Assembly (NCBI RefSeq): GCF_002028425.1
Contig: NZ_CP020042.1
Coordinates: forward strand, 3,472,001-3,536,000
Reading direction: 5' to 3'
Source of the DNA: Streptomyces katrae
GTDB lineage: Bacteria; Actinomycetota; Actinomycetes; Streptomycetales; Streptomycetaceae
DNA: 64,000 bases
Each line of letters starts with the position of its first letter. Position 1 is the first letter of the stretch. Under the pieces are notes generated by a model. It saw only the letters and a program-made list of their open reading frames with translations, ran no database searches and was not told the origin of the DNA. A program made the position numbers and the translations under genes. Of this stretch, positions 44,268 through 53,002 are shown piece by piece.

Positions 44268-44376
44268 CCCCGCACGGCACCCGCCCGTAAGCCCGCAAGC
44301 CCGTACGACCTGAGCCCGCCGGAGACCCCCACCCGCCCCGGGCCCAAGACCTCCCCCACCAGGAAGGACCCCCGCT

Positions 44377-46716
44377 GTGGCCGCTTCGCCTGCCAAGCGA
44401 CGGCGCAAGGCCCGCCGCAGGGCCGACATGTCCCTGCTCGGCGGCATCAGGCCCCCGATCACCGTCCTGTCGGTCCTGCTGCTCGCCCTGGCGGGGTTCA
44501 CCGCGATGAGCCTCGGCAGTGTCCGCGAGGACCGGCTGCCCCAGGCCGTGCTCACCTCCCAGCAGCACTTCGCCGAGGACGGCGCGATCGCGCTGCGCGC
44601 CTCCCTGGACGAGAGCGTCACCGACCTGAACCGGGCCGCGGCCCTCTTCTCCGCCGGCAAGCCCGTCGCCCCCGACGCCGTGCTCGACCGGATCGGCAGC
44701 GTCTACCAGAAGTGGCGCGGCACCGCCGTCGTCGAGATCGGCTCGGGCCGGCTGCTCGCCGCGCGCGGCGAGAACCTCCCGCTGACGGCCGTCGACCGCA
44801 CCAAGCTCTCCGGCGAGGGCGGCCTGGCCCCCCGCATGGTCACCCTCGCCAACGGCGAGACCCGCCTGCTCACCCTCTCCCTCCTGACCTGGAAGGACCA
44901 GCCCCAGCAACTGCTGGTCGCCTCCAGCAGCCTGCGCTTCCCCGGCATCAGCCTCGGCAACCTCCGCAGCATCGCCGTCGTCGGGGCCGACGGCACCGTC
45001 CTGAGCACCGACGGCATACCCGAGCCCGAGATGCTCCTCAGCGACAACCGGCGCGCCGACGTCAAACGGGACACGAAGCAGCTGGCCTCCTTCGCCAGGA
45101 CCGCCGCCAAGAAGGCCGCGGCGAACCCGCTGACCGTCAAGGAGCCCGGCTCCGGCGGCTTCCCCGGCGTCAGCGGCAGCCTGATGGGCGGCGAGACGAG
45201 CGGCGAGCGCGCCGCCGCCGGGTACGCCCGCCTCTCCGGACCGGAAGCGGGTGTCGGCACCAGCGCCACCAGCCTGGAACTGACCGTCGTCGCGATGATC
45301 GACATCGCCCAGAACCCCTCCCGCGCCACCGACGCCTTCGCCGGACTGGTCCTCGCCGGCGCCCTGCTCCTGGTCGGCGCGCTCGTCATCGCCCTGCTGG
45401 TCGCCACCGTGCAGCGGCCACTGATCACCCTGTTCCTGGAGAGCCGCCGGCTGACCCGCGGCGACCTCACCCGCCCCGTGGCCATCCCCCGCGGCGGCGA
45501 GGCCGCGCGGATCGCCCTCGCGCTGGACCGGCTGCGCGGCCAGCTCCGCGACCGCGACCGCGACGGCGGCAGCGCCCCCGCCGCGCCCGGCGCCCGCGGC
45601 AGGGACAAGCGGCGTACGGGCGCCCGTACGCTCGTCGCGGTCTGCGCGGTGCTGCTCCTCGCCTGGTGCCTGCCGCTGGGGCTGCTCGTCAACCGGGCCG
45701 GGGACTCCGTCGTCGTACCGCAGCAGCTGGTCAACGACCAGCGCGAGCGCACCGACACCCTCAACGACCGGGTCCGGCGCGCCCTCAACGAGGGCCAGGC
45801 CGACCTGCTGTCCGTGGCCGCGCTGATGGGCGCCGACGCCGGGCCCGACCGCATGTCCGACGTCCTGGAACACACGGTGCGGGAGCACGCCCGCTACGCC
45901 TCCCTGTACGTGCTCGACGACTCCGGCAAGGCCCTCGCCCAGGCGGGCGGCCACCCCCGGGCGCCCTTCGGCAAGGGCCCCCGCAAGGAGCCCGTCGCCC
46001 TCTACGACGGCGCCAAGGAGCCCGTCATCATCGCCACGGCCGAGATCCCCGGCCGGGCCGGCACGGCCGTCGTCGGCGAGTTCCGCATCGACTTCCTCAA
46101 CGCCCTCCTCAAGCGGCCGGGTCTCGGCGAGATCCGGGTCGTGGACTCCAGGCACCGGGTCATCGGCTCCAACAACGGCTACCGCGCCTTCCAGGACCTC
46201 GGCGACGAACGCCTCGACGCCCTCGTGCAGGGCTCCTCCCTCAAGGTCGGCATGGCCCCCCGGCCCGGCGGCGTCCTCTACCGCAGCGGCGGCGACCACG
46301 TCATCGCGGCGGCCGCGCCCTTCTCGGGCGGCGGGGCGGCCGGGGACCTGAAGTGGACCGTGGTCAGCTGGCAGCCCGCCAAGGGCCTGGCCATCCGCGA
46401 GTACAGCCTCCAGAACCGCACCGTCCTCGCCGGGCTCCTCGGCTTCGCGGTCGGCGCGGCCTGCCTGGGCTGGCTCCAGATCATCGTGGTCGCCCCGCTG
46501 CGCGAGCTCGCCCGCCGCGCCGAGGCCCTCGCCGACGGCGACCGCCGCACCGTCCTCTACCCGCGCCACCACGACGAGGTCGGCGCCGTGACCCGCAGCC
46601 TGGAGATCATCCGCCAGCAGCTCCAGCAGGGCGGCCGGCGGCGCGGGCCGCAGCGGACGACGACCGACACCGGGGGAGCGGGAGCCCCCTCCGCCACCAC
46701 GGCCGGAAGGAACTGA
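44377..46716 (+). CDS. Two-module sensor-like membrane protein with HAMP domains and no output
   Basis: 779 aa in which a membrane span (VLSVLLLALAGFTAMSLGS), an extracellular sensor-like domain, a second span (LVLAGALLLVGALVIALLVA) and a HAMP-like segment (PLITLFLESRRLTRGDLTRP) are followed by a second copy of the same layout (span VAVCAVLLLAWCLPLGLLV, sensor domain with YRSGGDHVIAAAAPFSGGGA, span, HAMP-like PLRELARRAEALADGDRRTV). There is no kinase, cyclase or methyl-accepting domain. The sensor parts resemble Cache domains. The GTG start at 44377 follows AGGAAGGA. It lies 6 bp before pgsB, so it probably works with PGA synthesis or secretion, perhaps as a surface sensor or scaffold. Confidence 0.75.
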   Translation: MAASPAKRRRKARRRADMSLLGGIRPPITVLSVLLLALAGFTAMSLGSVREDRLPQAVLTSQQHFAEDGAIALRASLDESVTDLNRAAALFSAGKPVAPDAVLDRIGSVYQKWRGTAVVEIGSGRLLAARGENLPLTAVDRTKLSGEGGLAPRMVTLANGETRLLTLSLLTWKDQPQQLLVASSSLRFPGISLGNLRSIAVVGADGTVLSTDGIPEPEMLLSDNRRADVKRDTKQLASFARTAAKKAAANPLTVKEPGSGGFPGVSGSLMGGETSGERAAAGYARLSGPEAGVGTSATSLELTVVAMIDIAQNPSRATDAFAGLVLAGALLLVGALVIALLVATVQRPLITLFLESRRLTRGDLTRPVAIPRGGEAARIALALDRLRGQLRDRDRDGGSAPAAPGARGRDKRRTGARTLVAVCAVLLLAWCLPLGLLVNRAGDSVVVPQQLVNDQRERTDTLNDRVRRALNEGQADLLSVAALMGADAGPDRMSDVLEHTVREHARYASLYVLDDSGKALAQAGGHPRAPFGKGPRKEPVALYDGAKEPVIIATAEIPGRAGTAVVGEFRIDFLNALLKRPGLGEIRVVDSRHRVIGSNNGYRAFQDLGDERLDALVQGSSLKVGMAPRPGGVLYRSGGDHVIAAAAPFSGGGAAGDLKWTVVSWQPAKGLAIREYSLQNRTVLAGLLGFAVGAACLGWLQIIVVAPLRELARRAEALADGDRRTVLYPRHHDEVGAVTRSLEIIRQQLQQGGRRRGPQRTTTDTGGAGAPSATTAGRN

Positions 46717-46722
46717 TCCCCC

Positions 46723-48504
46723 GTGCTCTTCCTCTACTGCGTGCTGCTCGTCAGCTGCCTGATCATGCTGGTCGCGGGCATCGTGGAGCAGCGTCGGCAC
46801 TTCGCCAACCTGGACCGGATACCGAACCGGGTGCTGGTCAACGGCATCCGCGGCAAGAGCTCCATCACCCGGCTGTGCGCGGGCGCGCTGCGCGGCGGCG
46901 GTCTGACGACGGTCGCCAAGACCACCGGCACCGCGGCCCGGTTCATCCACCCGGACGCCACCGAGGAGCCGGTCTACCGCAAGTTCGGCATCGCGAACGT
47001 GGTCGAGCAGATCGGCATCGTGCGGCGCGCGGCCGCCTACCGGCCGGACGCGCTGGTCATGGAGTGCATGGCGGTCATGCCGGCGCTCCAGGAGATCAAC
47101 CAGTCCAAGCTGATCCAGTCGACCATCGGCGTCCTGTGCAACGTCCGCGAGGACCACGTCGCCGAGATGGGCCCGACCCTGGACGACATCGCGCGCTCGC
47201 TGTCGCGGTCGATGCCGTACGGGGGGATCTGCGTGACCGCCGAAAAGGAGCGCTTCGACGTGCTCCAGGAGGAGGCGGACGCACGGGACTGCGAGCTCGT
47301 CTACGCGGACCCGGAGACGGTCTCGGACGAGGAGCTGCGCGGGTTCAGCTGGTTCACGTTCAAGGAGAACGTGGCGATCGCGCTCACCGTCGCCGAGCTC
47401 CTGGGCGTGGACCGGGCCACGGCCCTGAAGGGCATGTACGAGGCCCCGCCGGACCCGGGCGTGCTGTCGGTGGAGCGGTACCTGGCCCCGGGCGGCAAGC
47501 GGCTGCGGTTCGCGAACGTCTTCGCGGCGAACGACCCCGAGTCCACGCTGATGAACATCAACCAGCTGCTGGACCTGGGCGCGGTGGACCGCCCCCTGAA
47601 CGTGGTGATCAACTGTCGGCCCGACCGGGTCGAGCGCAACGGGCAGATGGGCGCGATCGTTCCCGATCTGCGGCCGGACCGGGTGTTCGTGATCGGGCAC
47701 CCGGCGAAGAGCGCCATCGACGCGATCCCGGCCGAGTGGCGCGACCGCGCGGTGGACCTCGGCGGCGAGCAGCGCGACGGCGAGGAGTTCATGCACGAGC
47801 TGCTCGGCCACCTCGGCGAGAGCTCCTCGCTCGTGGCCATCGGCAACATCCACGGCCAGGGCGAGGTGCTGCTGGAGCACCTCGCGGAGCTGCCGCCGGA
47901 CGAGGCGGAGGACGCCCCCGCGTCGGCGCCGGCCGGGGAGGAGCCCCCGGCCCCGGTCTTCGGCCGGCCCTTCGACCCGTACGCGGACGACCCGCACGGC
48001 CCGGACCCGTACGCGGGGTTCCCGGGCGGGGAACAGCCGTATGCGGGCGCGGCGTACGGCCAGGTCCCGCACGCCCAGGGCCCGCACGCCCAGGGCCCGC
48101 ACGCCCAGGGCCCGCACGGCCAAGGCCCGCACGCGCAGACCGCGTACGGGCAGGCCCCTCACGCACAGGCCCCGTACGGGCAGGCCCCTCACGCGCAGAC
48201 CGCGTACGGGCAGGCCCCTCACGCACAGGCCCCGTACGGGCAGCAGGTCTACGGGCAGCGGCCCGCGCAGGACCCGTACGCGTACGGGCAGCCGCCGCAG
48301 CCCCGCCCGCAGGCAGCCCACCCGTACCCGCAGCAGTCTCAGCCGCCCTCCGGCCCCCGCCCCGGGGAGCCGTACGGCGGTGGCGGGCCGCCGCAGCGGC
48401 CCGCCGACCCGTACGGGATCGCCGCCGCCACCCCCGTACCGGCCTGGCCGCAGCAGGCACCGCAGCCGCAGCCGCACCCGTACACCCCAGGAGAGCCCCG
48501 TTGA
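46723..48504 (+). CDS. pgsB: Poly-gamma-glutamate synthase subunit PgsB (CapB) with a long repeat tail
   Basis: PgsB is the Mur-ligase-like ATPase that activates glutamate for the polymer. Residues 1-~390 match PgsB: a membrane anchor (LFLYCVLLVSCLIMLVAGIV), the phosphate-binding VNGIRGKSSITRLCAG, AKTTGTAARFIHPDATEEPV, MECMAVMPALQEINQSKLIQ, NVREDHVAEMGPTLDDIA and NCRPDRVERNGQMG. The family ends at ~393 aa in Bacillus; here about 200 extra residues of Pro/Gln/Tyr/His-rich repeats follow (YGQAPHAQ, QGPHAQ units). The GTG at 46723 follows GGAAGGAACTG. The stop overlaps the pgsC start codon. Confidence 0.92.
   Translation: MLFLYCVLLVSCLIMLVAGIVEQRRHFANLDRIPNRVLVNGIRGKSSITRLCAGALRGGGLTTVAKTTGTAARFIHPDATEEPVYRKFGIANVVEQIGIVRRAAAYRPDALVMECMAVMPALQEINQSKLIQSTIGVLCNVREDHVAEMGPTLDDIARSLSRSMPYGGICVTAEKERFDVLQEEADARDCELVYADPETVSDEELRGFSWFTFKENVAIALTVAELLGVDRATALKGMYEAPPDPGVLSVERYLAPGGKRLRFANVFAANDPESTLMNINQLLDLGAVDRPLNVVINCRPDRVERNGQMGAIVPDLRPDRVFVIGHPAKSAIDAIPAEWRDRAVDLGGEQRDGEEFMHELLGHLGESSSLVAIGNIHGQGEVLLEHLAELPPDEAEDAPASAPAGEEPPAPVFGRPFDPYADDPHGPDPYAGFPGGEQPYAGAAYGQVPHAQGPHAQGPHAQGPHGQGPHAQTAYGQAPHAQAPYGQAPHAQTAYGQAPHAQAPYGQQVYGQRPAQDPYAYGQPPQPRPQAAHPYPQQSQPPSGPRPGEPYGGGGPPQRPADPYGIAAATPVPAWPQQAPQPQPHPYTPGEPR
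48069..48243 (+). repeat. Tandem repeats within the pgsB tail
   Basis: Three to four copies of the 15-bp unit CACGCCCAGGGCCCG are followed by alternating units of about 30 bp (CCGTACGGGCAGGCCCCTCA and similar) up to about 48243. The unit lengths are multiples of three, so copy-number changes keep the frame. Confidence 0.75.
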
Positions 48505-48983
48505 TCCCCGCCGTCCTCACCCCCGAGATCGCCGCGATCGGCATCGCGCTGGGCCTGCTGTTCTCCCTGCTCTGCTACCTCACCACCAACCTCTCCCCCG
48601 GCGGCATGATCACCCCGGGGTGGCTGGCGCTCACCCTCGTCGAGGACCTCCAGCGCGCGGCCCTGGTCGTCGGCATCACCGTCATGACGTACGTGCTGAC
48701 CCTCCTCACGCAGCGGTTCGTGATCCTCTACGGCAAGCGCCTGTTCGCCGCCGTCGTCCTGATCGGCGTGCTGCTCCAGGCCACCGTGGTGATCGTGCTC
48801 CAGCTGGAGTTCCCGCTCCTCTACGCGAACCAGACCCTCGGTTTCATCGTCCCCGGCCTGATCGCGTACCAGCTGGTCCGCCAGCCGAAGGGCGCCACCC
48901 TGCTCGCCACCGGCAGCGCCACGCTCATGACGTACGTCGTCCTGACCGCCGGGATCCTGCTCGGCGTCATGCCCACCGCCTGA
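48501..48983 (+). CDS. pgsC: Poly-gamma-glutamate synthase subunit PgsC (CapC)
   Basis: PgsC is the small integral membrane partner of PgsB. The 160-aa product has four to five membrane helices (EIAAIGIALGLLFSLLCYLT, AALVVGITVMTYVLTLLTQR, LFAAVVLIGVLLQATVVIVL) and the family motif NLSPGGMITPGWLAL. The TTG start at 48501 overlaps the pgsB stop (TTGA) and follows AGGAGAG; no better start exists. Length matches Bacillus PgsC (149 aa). Confidence 0.92.
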   Translation: MIPAVLTPEIAAIGIALGLLFSLLCYLTTNLSPGGMITPGWLALTLVEDLQRAALVVGITVMTYVLTLLTQRFVILYGKRLFAAVVLIGVLLQATVVIVLQLEFPLLYANQTLGFIVPGLIAYQLVRQPKGATLLATGSATLMTYVVLTAGILLGVMPTA

Positions 48984-49014
48984 CCCCGCACCGCCCCACC
49001 CCCGGAGCCCCCGT

Positions 49015-50100
49015 ATGACCGCCAAGCCGAAGAGCCGCCGCCGCACCCGCCCGGTACTGCACACGGTCACCGTGCTCGCGCTGCTGGCCGGCAGCGCCTA
49101 CTTCACCTACGCGCTGCGCGCGCAGGAGCAGGCCAAGGCGCCCTCCGTGCAGATGGTGCAGGACAAGAACATCACCGCGGCCCTCAAGGGGGGCGACGCC
49201 GGCGGCCAGAAGTGGGAGCGCGTGCAGAGCCCGAACCGGTCGGTGCTGCGCGACGCCACCGGTCAGGTCCTGGCCACCTTCACCGACGGCGCCCGCACGG
49301 CCACCCTCACCGGCCCGAGCCGTACCTTCACCGAGCCCGCCAACACCACCACCCGGGTCGTCACCGAGAACTGGGTGCGGCTGATGCCCGAGCCGTGGAA
49401 GCAGGGCGCGGAGAGCGCGCCGTGGTTCAAGGAGTGGTTCAAGAAGTACTTCGGGAGCCAGGAGGACGACATCTTCGCGATCGCCTTCCAGTACGGCGAC
49501 CAGGCCCCGGTGAAGAAGGACGCGCAGGGCGTCTCGTACGCGGGCGACGCCTCCTTCGGCCCGCTCAACCCCAACGGCTCCGAGGGCAACGACCTGCGGC
49601 TGGAGCAGTCGGACTTCTTCGACTACCTCGGCGCCCCGTACACCTTCCGCAACGGGGTGAAGAAGCAGCCGCAGAGCGCCCGTTACCGGTCGATGGACTG
49701 CTCGGGCTTCGTCCGCACGGTCTTCGGCTACCGGGCCCGCTACCCGCTGATGCCCGACGACGTCCCCGGTCCCGGCCTGCCGCGCACCGCGAACGGCATC
49801 GCCCGCTCCGCGCTGGGCGCGGACGTCATCCCGCTCAAGGGGGTGGGGGCGGAGTTCCGGCCCGCGTCCGTCGACGTGATCCAGCCGGGCGACCTGCTGT
49901 TCTTCAAGCTCGACGCCCGGACCAAGGACCGCCTGGACCACACGGGCATCTACCTCGGCACCGACACCGACGGCCACCAGATCTTCATCTCCAGCCGGGA
50001 GGAGGCCAACGGCCCCACCATCGGCGACAAGGGCGGCACCTCGCGCCTCGACGGCAACGGCTACTACGCGACGACCCTGCGCAGCGTGAAGCGGCTCTAG
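49015..50100 (+). CDS. Membrane-anchored NlpC/P60 hydrolase, possible PGA or wall hydrolase
   Basis: 361 aa with an uncleaved N-terminal anchor ([20 protein letters not shown]) and a C-terminal NlpC/P60 domain: catalytic Cys in [16 protein letters not shown], His in [15 protein letters not shown], and [11 protein letters not shown]. NlpC/P60 enzymes cut gamma-glutamyl linkages; Bacillus PgdS of this class depolymerises poly-gamma-glutamate. It follows pgsC by 31 bp, so it may release or trim the polymer, although a peptidoglycan substrate is possible. It overlaps the convergent methyltransferase by four bases (CTAG). Confidence 0.82.
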   Translation: MTAKPKSRRRTRPVLHTVTVLALLAGSAYFTYALRAQEQAKAPSVQMVQDKNITAALKGGDAGGQKWERVQSPNRSVLRDATGQVLATFTDGARTATLTGPSRTFTEPANTTTRVVTENWVRLMPEPWKQGAESAPWFKEWFKKYFGSQEDDIFAIAFQYGDQAPVKKDAQGVSYAGDASFGPLNPNGSEGNDLRLEQSDFFDYLGAPYTFRNGVKKQPQSARYRSMDCSGFVRTVFGYRARYPLMPDDVPGPGLPRTANGIARSALGADVIPLKGVGAEFRPASVDVIQPGDLLFFKLDARTKDRLDHTGIYLGTDTDGHQIFISSREEANGPTIGDKGGTSRLDGNGYYATTLRSVKRL

Positions 50101-51110
50101 CCCAGGATCCCGCCGGTGATCGCGACCGGCTGGAGCAGCCAGCCGAAGTCGCCGAGACCCCCGCGCGCGGTGAGCTCGGCCGCCTCGCCCGCCGAGGCCA
50201 GGGCCCGGACGTAGCCGGCCGGGTCGGTGGAGGCCAGGGCCAGCGGCGGCCGGCCGCCCGAGACGCCGAGGGCGGTCAGGGCCTCGCGCTGGGTGAGCAG
50301 ACGGGCGCCCGGGCCGGCGCAGGAGTCGAGGGCGACGTGCGCGGTGACGTCGCAGCGGCCGTCCGGGACGGGCGCGACCTCGCGGCCCTCGCGGAAACCG
50401 GTGAGGGTGCCGTACGGAGGGCGGGCGTCGCGGGTGTGGGCGTAGTCCACGGCCACTGCCAGGCCCCGCTCCAGGGTGGCGACGGCCCCGGCCCAGGCCT
50501 CGTCGCGGGCCCGGCCGATCTCCGCCCGTCCCTCCCGCTCCCCGCCGGGCCACCACCGCTCCAGCCAGGCCCGGTCGGCGGCCTCCAGCGGGGCGCCCGG
50601 GGTCTCCGTCCCGTCGGGGGCGACCAGGACGTACCGTCCGTCCTCGGCGATCTCCAGCGGTACGTTGTCCAGCCACTCGTTCGCGAAGAGCAGGCCCGTC
50701 GCCCCCGCGGGCGGCGCGTCCACCCAGCGGATGCGCGGGTCCAGCCCCCCGGGGGCGGCCGCGCGCTCGACGGCGTACGGAACGACCCGCGCGGCCGTCG
50801 CCTCCGGCAGGGCGGCGAGCACCCCCGCGAGCAGCTCGCCCCGTCCGGCGCCCACGTCCACCAGGTCCAGCCGCTCCGGATGCCCGAGCTCCGCGTCCAC
50901 CGCGACGAGCAGCCGGGCCACGGCCCCCGCGTACAGCGGCGAGGCGTGCACGGAGGTCCGGAAGTGCCCGGCGGGCCCGGCGCCGCCGGGGCGCACGTAG
51001 AAGCCCCCCGGCCCGTACAGCGCGGCCTCCATGGCCGCCCGCCACCGGACCGGCCGCGCGACCCCGACGGGGCCCCCGGCCCGTTCCCCGACACCACCCT
51101 GAGCGTTCAT
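50097..51110 (-). CDS. MidA-family SAM-dependent methyltransferase
   Basis: 337 aa. [19 protein letters not shown] is the SAM-binding motif [21 protein letters not shown] and [20 protein letters not shown] are typical of the MidA/NDUFAF7-like family (DUF185). MidA proteins methylate an arginine on a complex I subunit in eukaryotes; the bacterial substrate is less clear. The ATG at 51110 is preferred; a GTG at 51137 is in frame. The substrate cannot be assigned. It is divergent from the two-component system. Confidence 0.82.
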   Translation of the reverse strand: MNAQGGVGERAGGPVGVARPVRWRAAMEAALYGPGGFYVRPGGAGPAGHFRTSVHASPLYAGAVARLLVAVDAELGHPERLDLVDVGAGRGELLAGVLAALPEATAARVVPYAVERAAAPGGLDPRIRWVDAPPAGATGLLFANEWLDNVPLEIAEDGRYVLVAPDGTETPGAPLEAADRAWLERWWPGGEREGRAEIGRARDEAWAGAVATLERGLAVAVDYAHTRDARPPYGTLTGFREGREVAPVPDGRCDVTAHVALDSCAGPGARLLTQREALTALGVSGGRPPLALASTDPAGYVRALASAGEAAELTARGGLGDFGWLLQPVAITGGILG

Positions 51111-51140
51111 CCCGCCCAGGTTAAGGTCACCCTCCACCTT

Positions 51141-51154
51141 GGGGAGTACTCCCC
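51141..51154. promoter_or_regulatory. 14-bp perfect palindrome in a divergent promoter
   Basis: GGGGAGTACTCCCC, between the MidA-type gene (start 51110) and the kinase gene (start 51218). It has dyad symmetry as expected for a dimeric regulator; the NarL-type response regulator encoded nearby is a candidate. Function is not shown. Confidence 0.45.
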
Positions 51155-51217
51155 CGTCACAGGGATCGCACCTGTGGTTGACTCCAGCACCTATCCCCTT
51201 TCCCTACTCTGGGTTAC

Positions 51218-52426
51218 GTGCAGCGCCTCTACGACTTCATCCGCAGACACCCGACGGGCGTCGACAGCTTCTGGGCTGTCCTCTTCTTCGGGATCTCGAT
51301 GCTGAACGTCGCCGACCTGGGCGACGGGGCGAGCACCGCACTGCGGCTGGCCACCGTGCCCGTCGTGGCCGCCCTGACCGCCGTCATCGCGCTGCGCCGC
51401 AAATGGACCGGGCAGATGTACTGGCTGACGGTGGGCGCGGGCCTCTACCAGCTGGCCATCGGATCGCCGACGCAGTTCTGCGACCTCGCGATGCTGGTCA
51501 TCCTGTTCACGGTCGCCGCCTCCGGCGACATCCCGCGCTGGGTCTCGCGCACCGCCCTGGTCTCCGGGCTGCTGGCTCCCCCGCTCTACTTCCTGCGGCT
51601 CGGCGTCGACAAGAACGCGAGCACCGTGCAGGAGACGCTGTTCGTCGTCTTCACGATCGTGCCCTTCGCCCTGGCCTGGGTCATGGGCGACTCGCTGCGC
51701 ACCCGCCGCGCCTATTACGCCCAGCTCGTGGAGCGCAACCAGCGGCTGGAGAAGGAGCGCGAGGCGCAGGCGAAGGTGGCGGTGGCCGCCGAGCGGGCCC
51801 GCATCGCCCGCGAGCTGCACGACGTCGTCGCGCACAACGTGTCGGTGATGGTGGTCCAGGCCGACGGGGCGGCCTACGTCATGGACGTGGCGCCCGAGCA
51901 GGCCAAGGAGGCCCTGCAGACCATCTCCGGGACGGGCCGGCAGGCCCTCGCGGAGATGCGCCGGCTGCTGGGCGTGCTGCGCACGGGCGAGCCGCAGGAG
52001 TCCGAGGACTACGTGCCCCAGCCGGACGTGGAGCAGATCGAGGTCCTGGTGGAGCAGGTCCGGGCGGCCGGGCTGACGGTGGACTTCGAGGTGGAGGGCG
52101 CCCCGCGCAAGCTGCCCAGCGGGGTGGAGCTGACCGCGTACCGGATCGTGCAGGAGGCGCTGACGAACACGCGCAAGCACGGCGGCCCGGACGCGAAGGC
52201 GAGCGTACGGCTGGTCTACTTCGACGACGGGCTGGGCCTGCTGGTCGAGGACGACGGCCGGGGCGCCGCACACGAGTTGTACGAGGACGGCGGCGCGGAC
52301 GGCGCCGGGCACGGACTGATCGGCATGCGCGAACGCGTCGGTATGGTCGGAGGCACCCTGGACGCGGGCCCCCGGCCCGGCGGCGGCTTCCGGATCAGCG
52401 CGCTGCTCCCGCTCAAGAAAAGTTGA
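51218..52426 (+). CDS. Sensor histidine kinase, NarL-system (HisKA_3) type
   Basis: 402 aa with five to six N-terminal spans (SFWAVLFFGISMLNVADLGD, LATVPVVAALTAVIALRRKW, LAMLVILFTVAASGDIPR), a coiled linker, the phospho-His in ARIARELHDVVAHNVSVMVV and an HATPase (LTNTRKHGG, VEDDGRG, GHGLIGMRERVGMVGGTL). The GTG at 51218 has no ribosome site, and a TACTCT sits just before it, so the mRNA may be leaderless. Its partner regulator begins at 53003, after an IS remnant. The signal is unknown. Confidence 0.9.
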   Translation: MQRLYDFIRRHPTGVDSFWAVLFFGISMLNVADLGDGASTALRLATVPVVAALTAVIALRRKWTGQMYWLTVGAGLYQLAIGSPTQFCDLAMLVILFTVAASGDIPRWVSRTALVSGLLAPPLYFLRLGVDKNASTVQETLFVVFTIVPFALAWVMGDSLRTRRAYYAQLVERNQRLEKEREAQAKVAVAAERARIARELHDVVAHNVSVMVVQADGAAYVMDVAPEQAKEALQTISGTGRQALAEMRRLLGVLRTGEPQESEDYVPQPDVEQIEVLVEQVRAAGLTVDFEVEGAPRKLPSGVELTAYRIVQEALTNTRKHGGPDAKASVRLVYFDDGLGLLVEDDGRGAAHELYEDGGADGAGHGLIGMRERVGMVGGTLDAGPRPGGGFRISALLPLKKS

Positions 52427-52431
52427 AACCT

Positions 52432-52445
52432 CCCCCGTACGGGGG
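52432..52445. terminator. Hairpin at the start of the IS remnant
   Basis: CCCCCGTACGGGGG is a perfect palindrome directly after the kinase stop. It could be a terminator or a subterminal hairpin of an IS200/IS605-type element, the kind that marks single-strand transposon ends. Confidence 0.45.
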
Positions 52446-52454
52446 ATTCCTGGC

Positions 52455-52840
52455 TCAGGCAGCCCGGCGGACCGGCGGTCCGTCAGGTCTTCCGCGATCA
52501 ACGCCAGCCGGGTCGAGACCAGCCCGGACGAGCATCACGCGTGCAGAGTTCTTGTCTCGGGGGGAGACGGCTCCGCACTCGGTGCAGGTGTAGGTACGTT
52601 CCGACAGCGGCAGTGCGTGCTTGGCTCTCGCTCCGCACCGGCCGCAGTCCGTGGTGGTATGTGCCGGGTTCACCAGGTAGAGGGCCCGACCGTGCTTGCG
52701 CGCCATGTTGATCAGCTCGCGCTTGGTAGCGGAGAGGCTGCCTGACCGCGTCCGGGCTTCCGCCGGGACATCATCCGCTGGTAGCGGGCGAGCGCCCCGG
52801 CGGCCTTCCTCCCGTGCTCGGGGTGCGGAAGATGTGAACC
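52455..52840 (-). pseudogene. IS605-family TnpB remnant
   Basis: The C-terminal part reads ALYLVNPAHTTTDCGRCGAR, then TYTCTECGAVSPRDKNSARV: the TnpB four-cysteine zinc finger and the last RuvC aspartate. Another frame between about 52750 and 52840 reads PEHGRKAAGALARYQRMMSR, the internal arginine-rich region. The middle of the RuvC domain is missing and the frames are shifted, so the element is dead. No TnpA was seen. It is inserted between the sensor kinase and its response regulator gene. Confidence 0.8.
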
Positions 52841-53002
52841 GGGCGTACCCGGCGTCCCCGACTTCGCTTGATGCCGTCACAGCGCCAACGTAAGGCCAGG
52901 TGCCGACCGTCTCCCGATAGTCGCCGCACCGCACACGAACGAGTGACCGAGCCCTCGCACGCGCGACAGCCCGCACCGTCATCGGCTGCGTACCCTGGCT
53001 GC

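Noticed and set aside
48339..49070. Antisense frame opposite pgsC
   Set aside because: It is a composition shadow; pgsC has a ribosome site, membrane helices and family motifs.
40261..50100. A natural-product biosynthetic gene cluster
   Set aside because: There are no synthase, NRPS or tailoring genes; the accessory genes fit secretion and surface polymers.
51178..51210. A TTGACT / TACTCT promoter pair before the kinase gene
   Set aside because: The 21-bp spacing is too long for a standard promoter, so only a possible leaderless start was noted.
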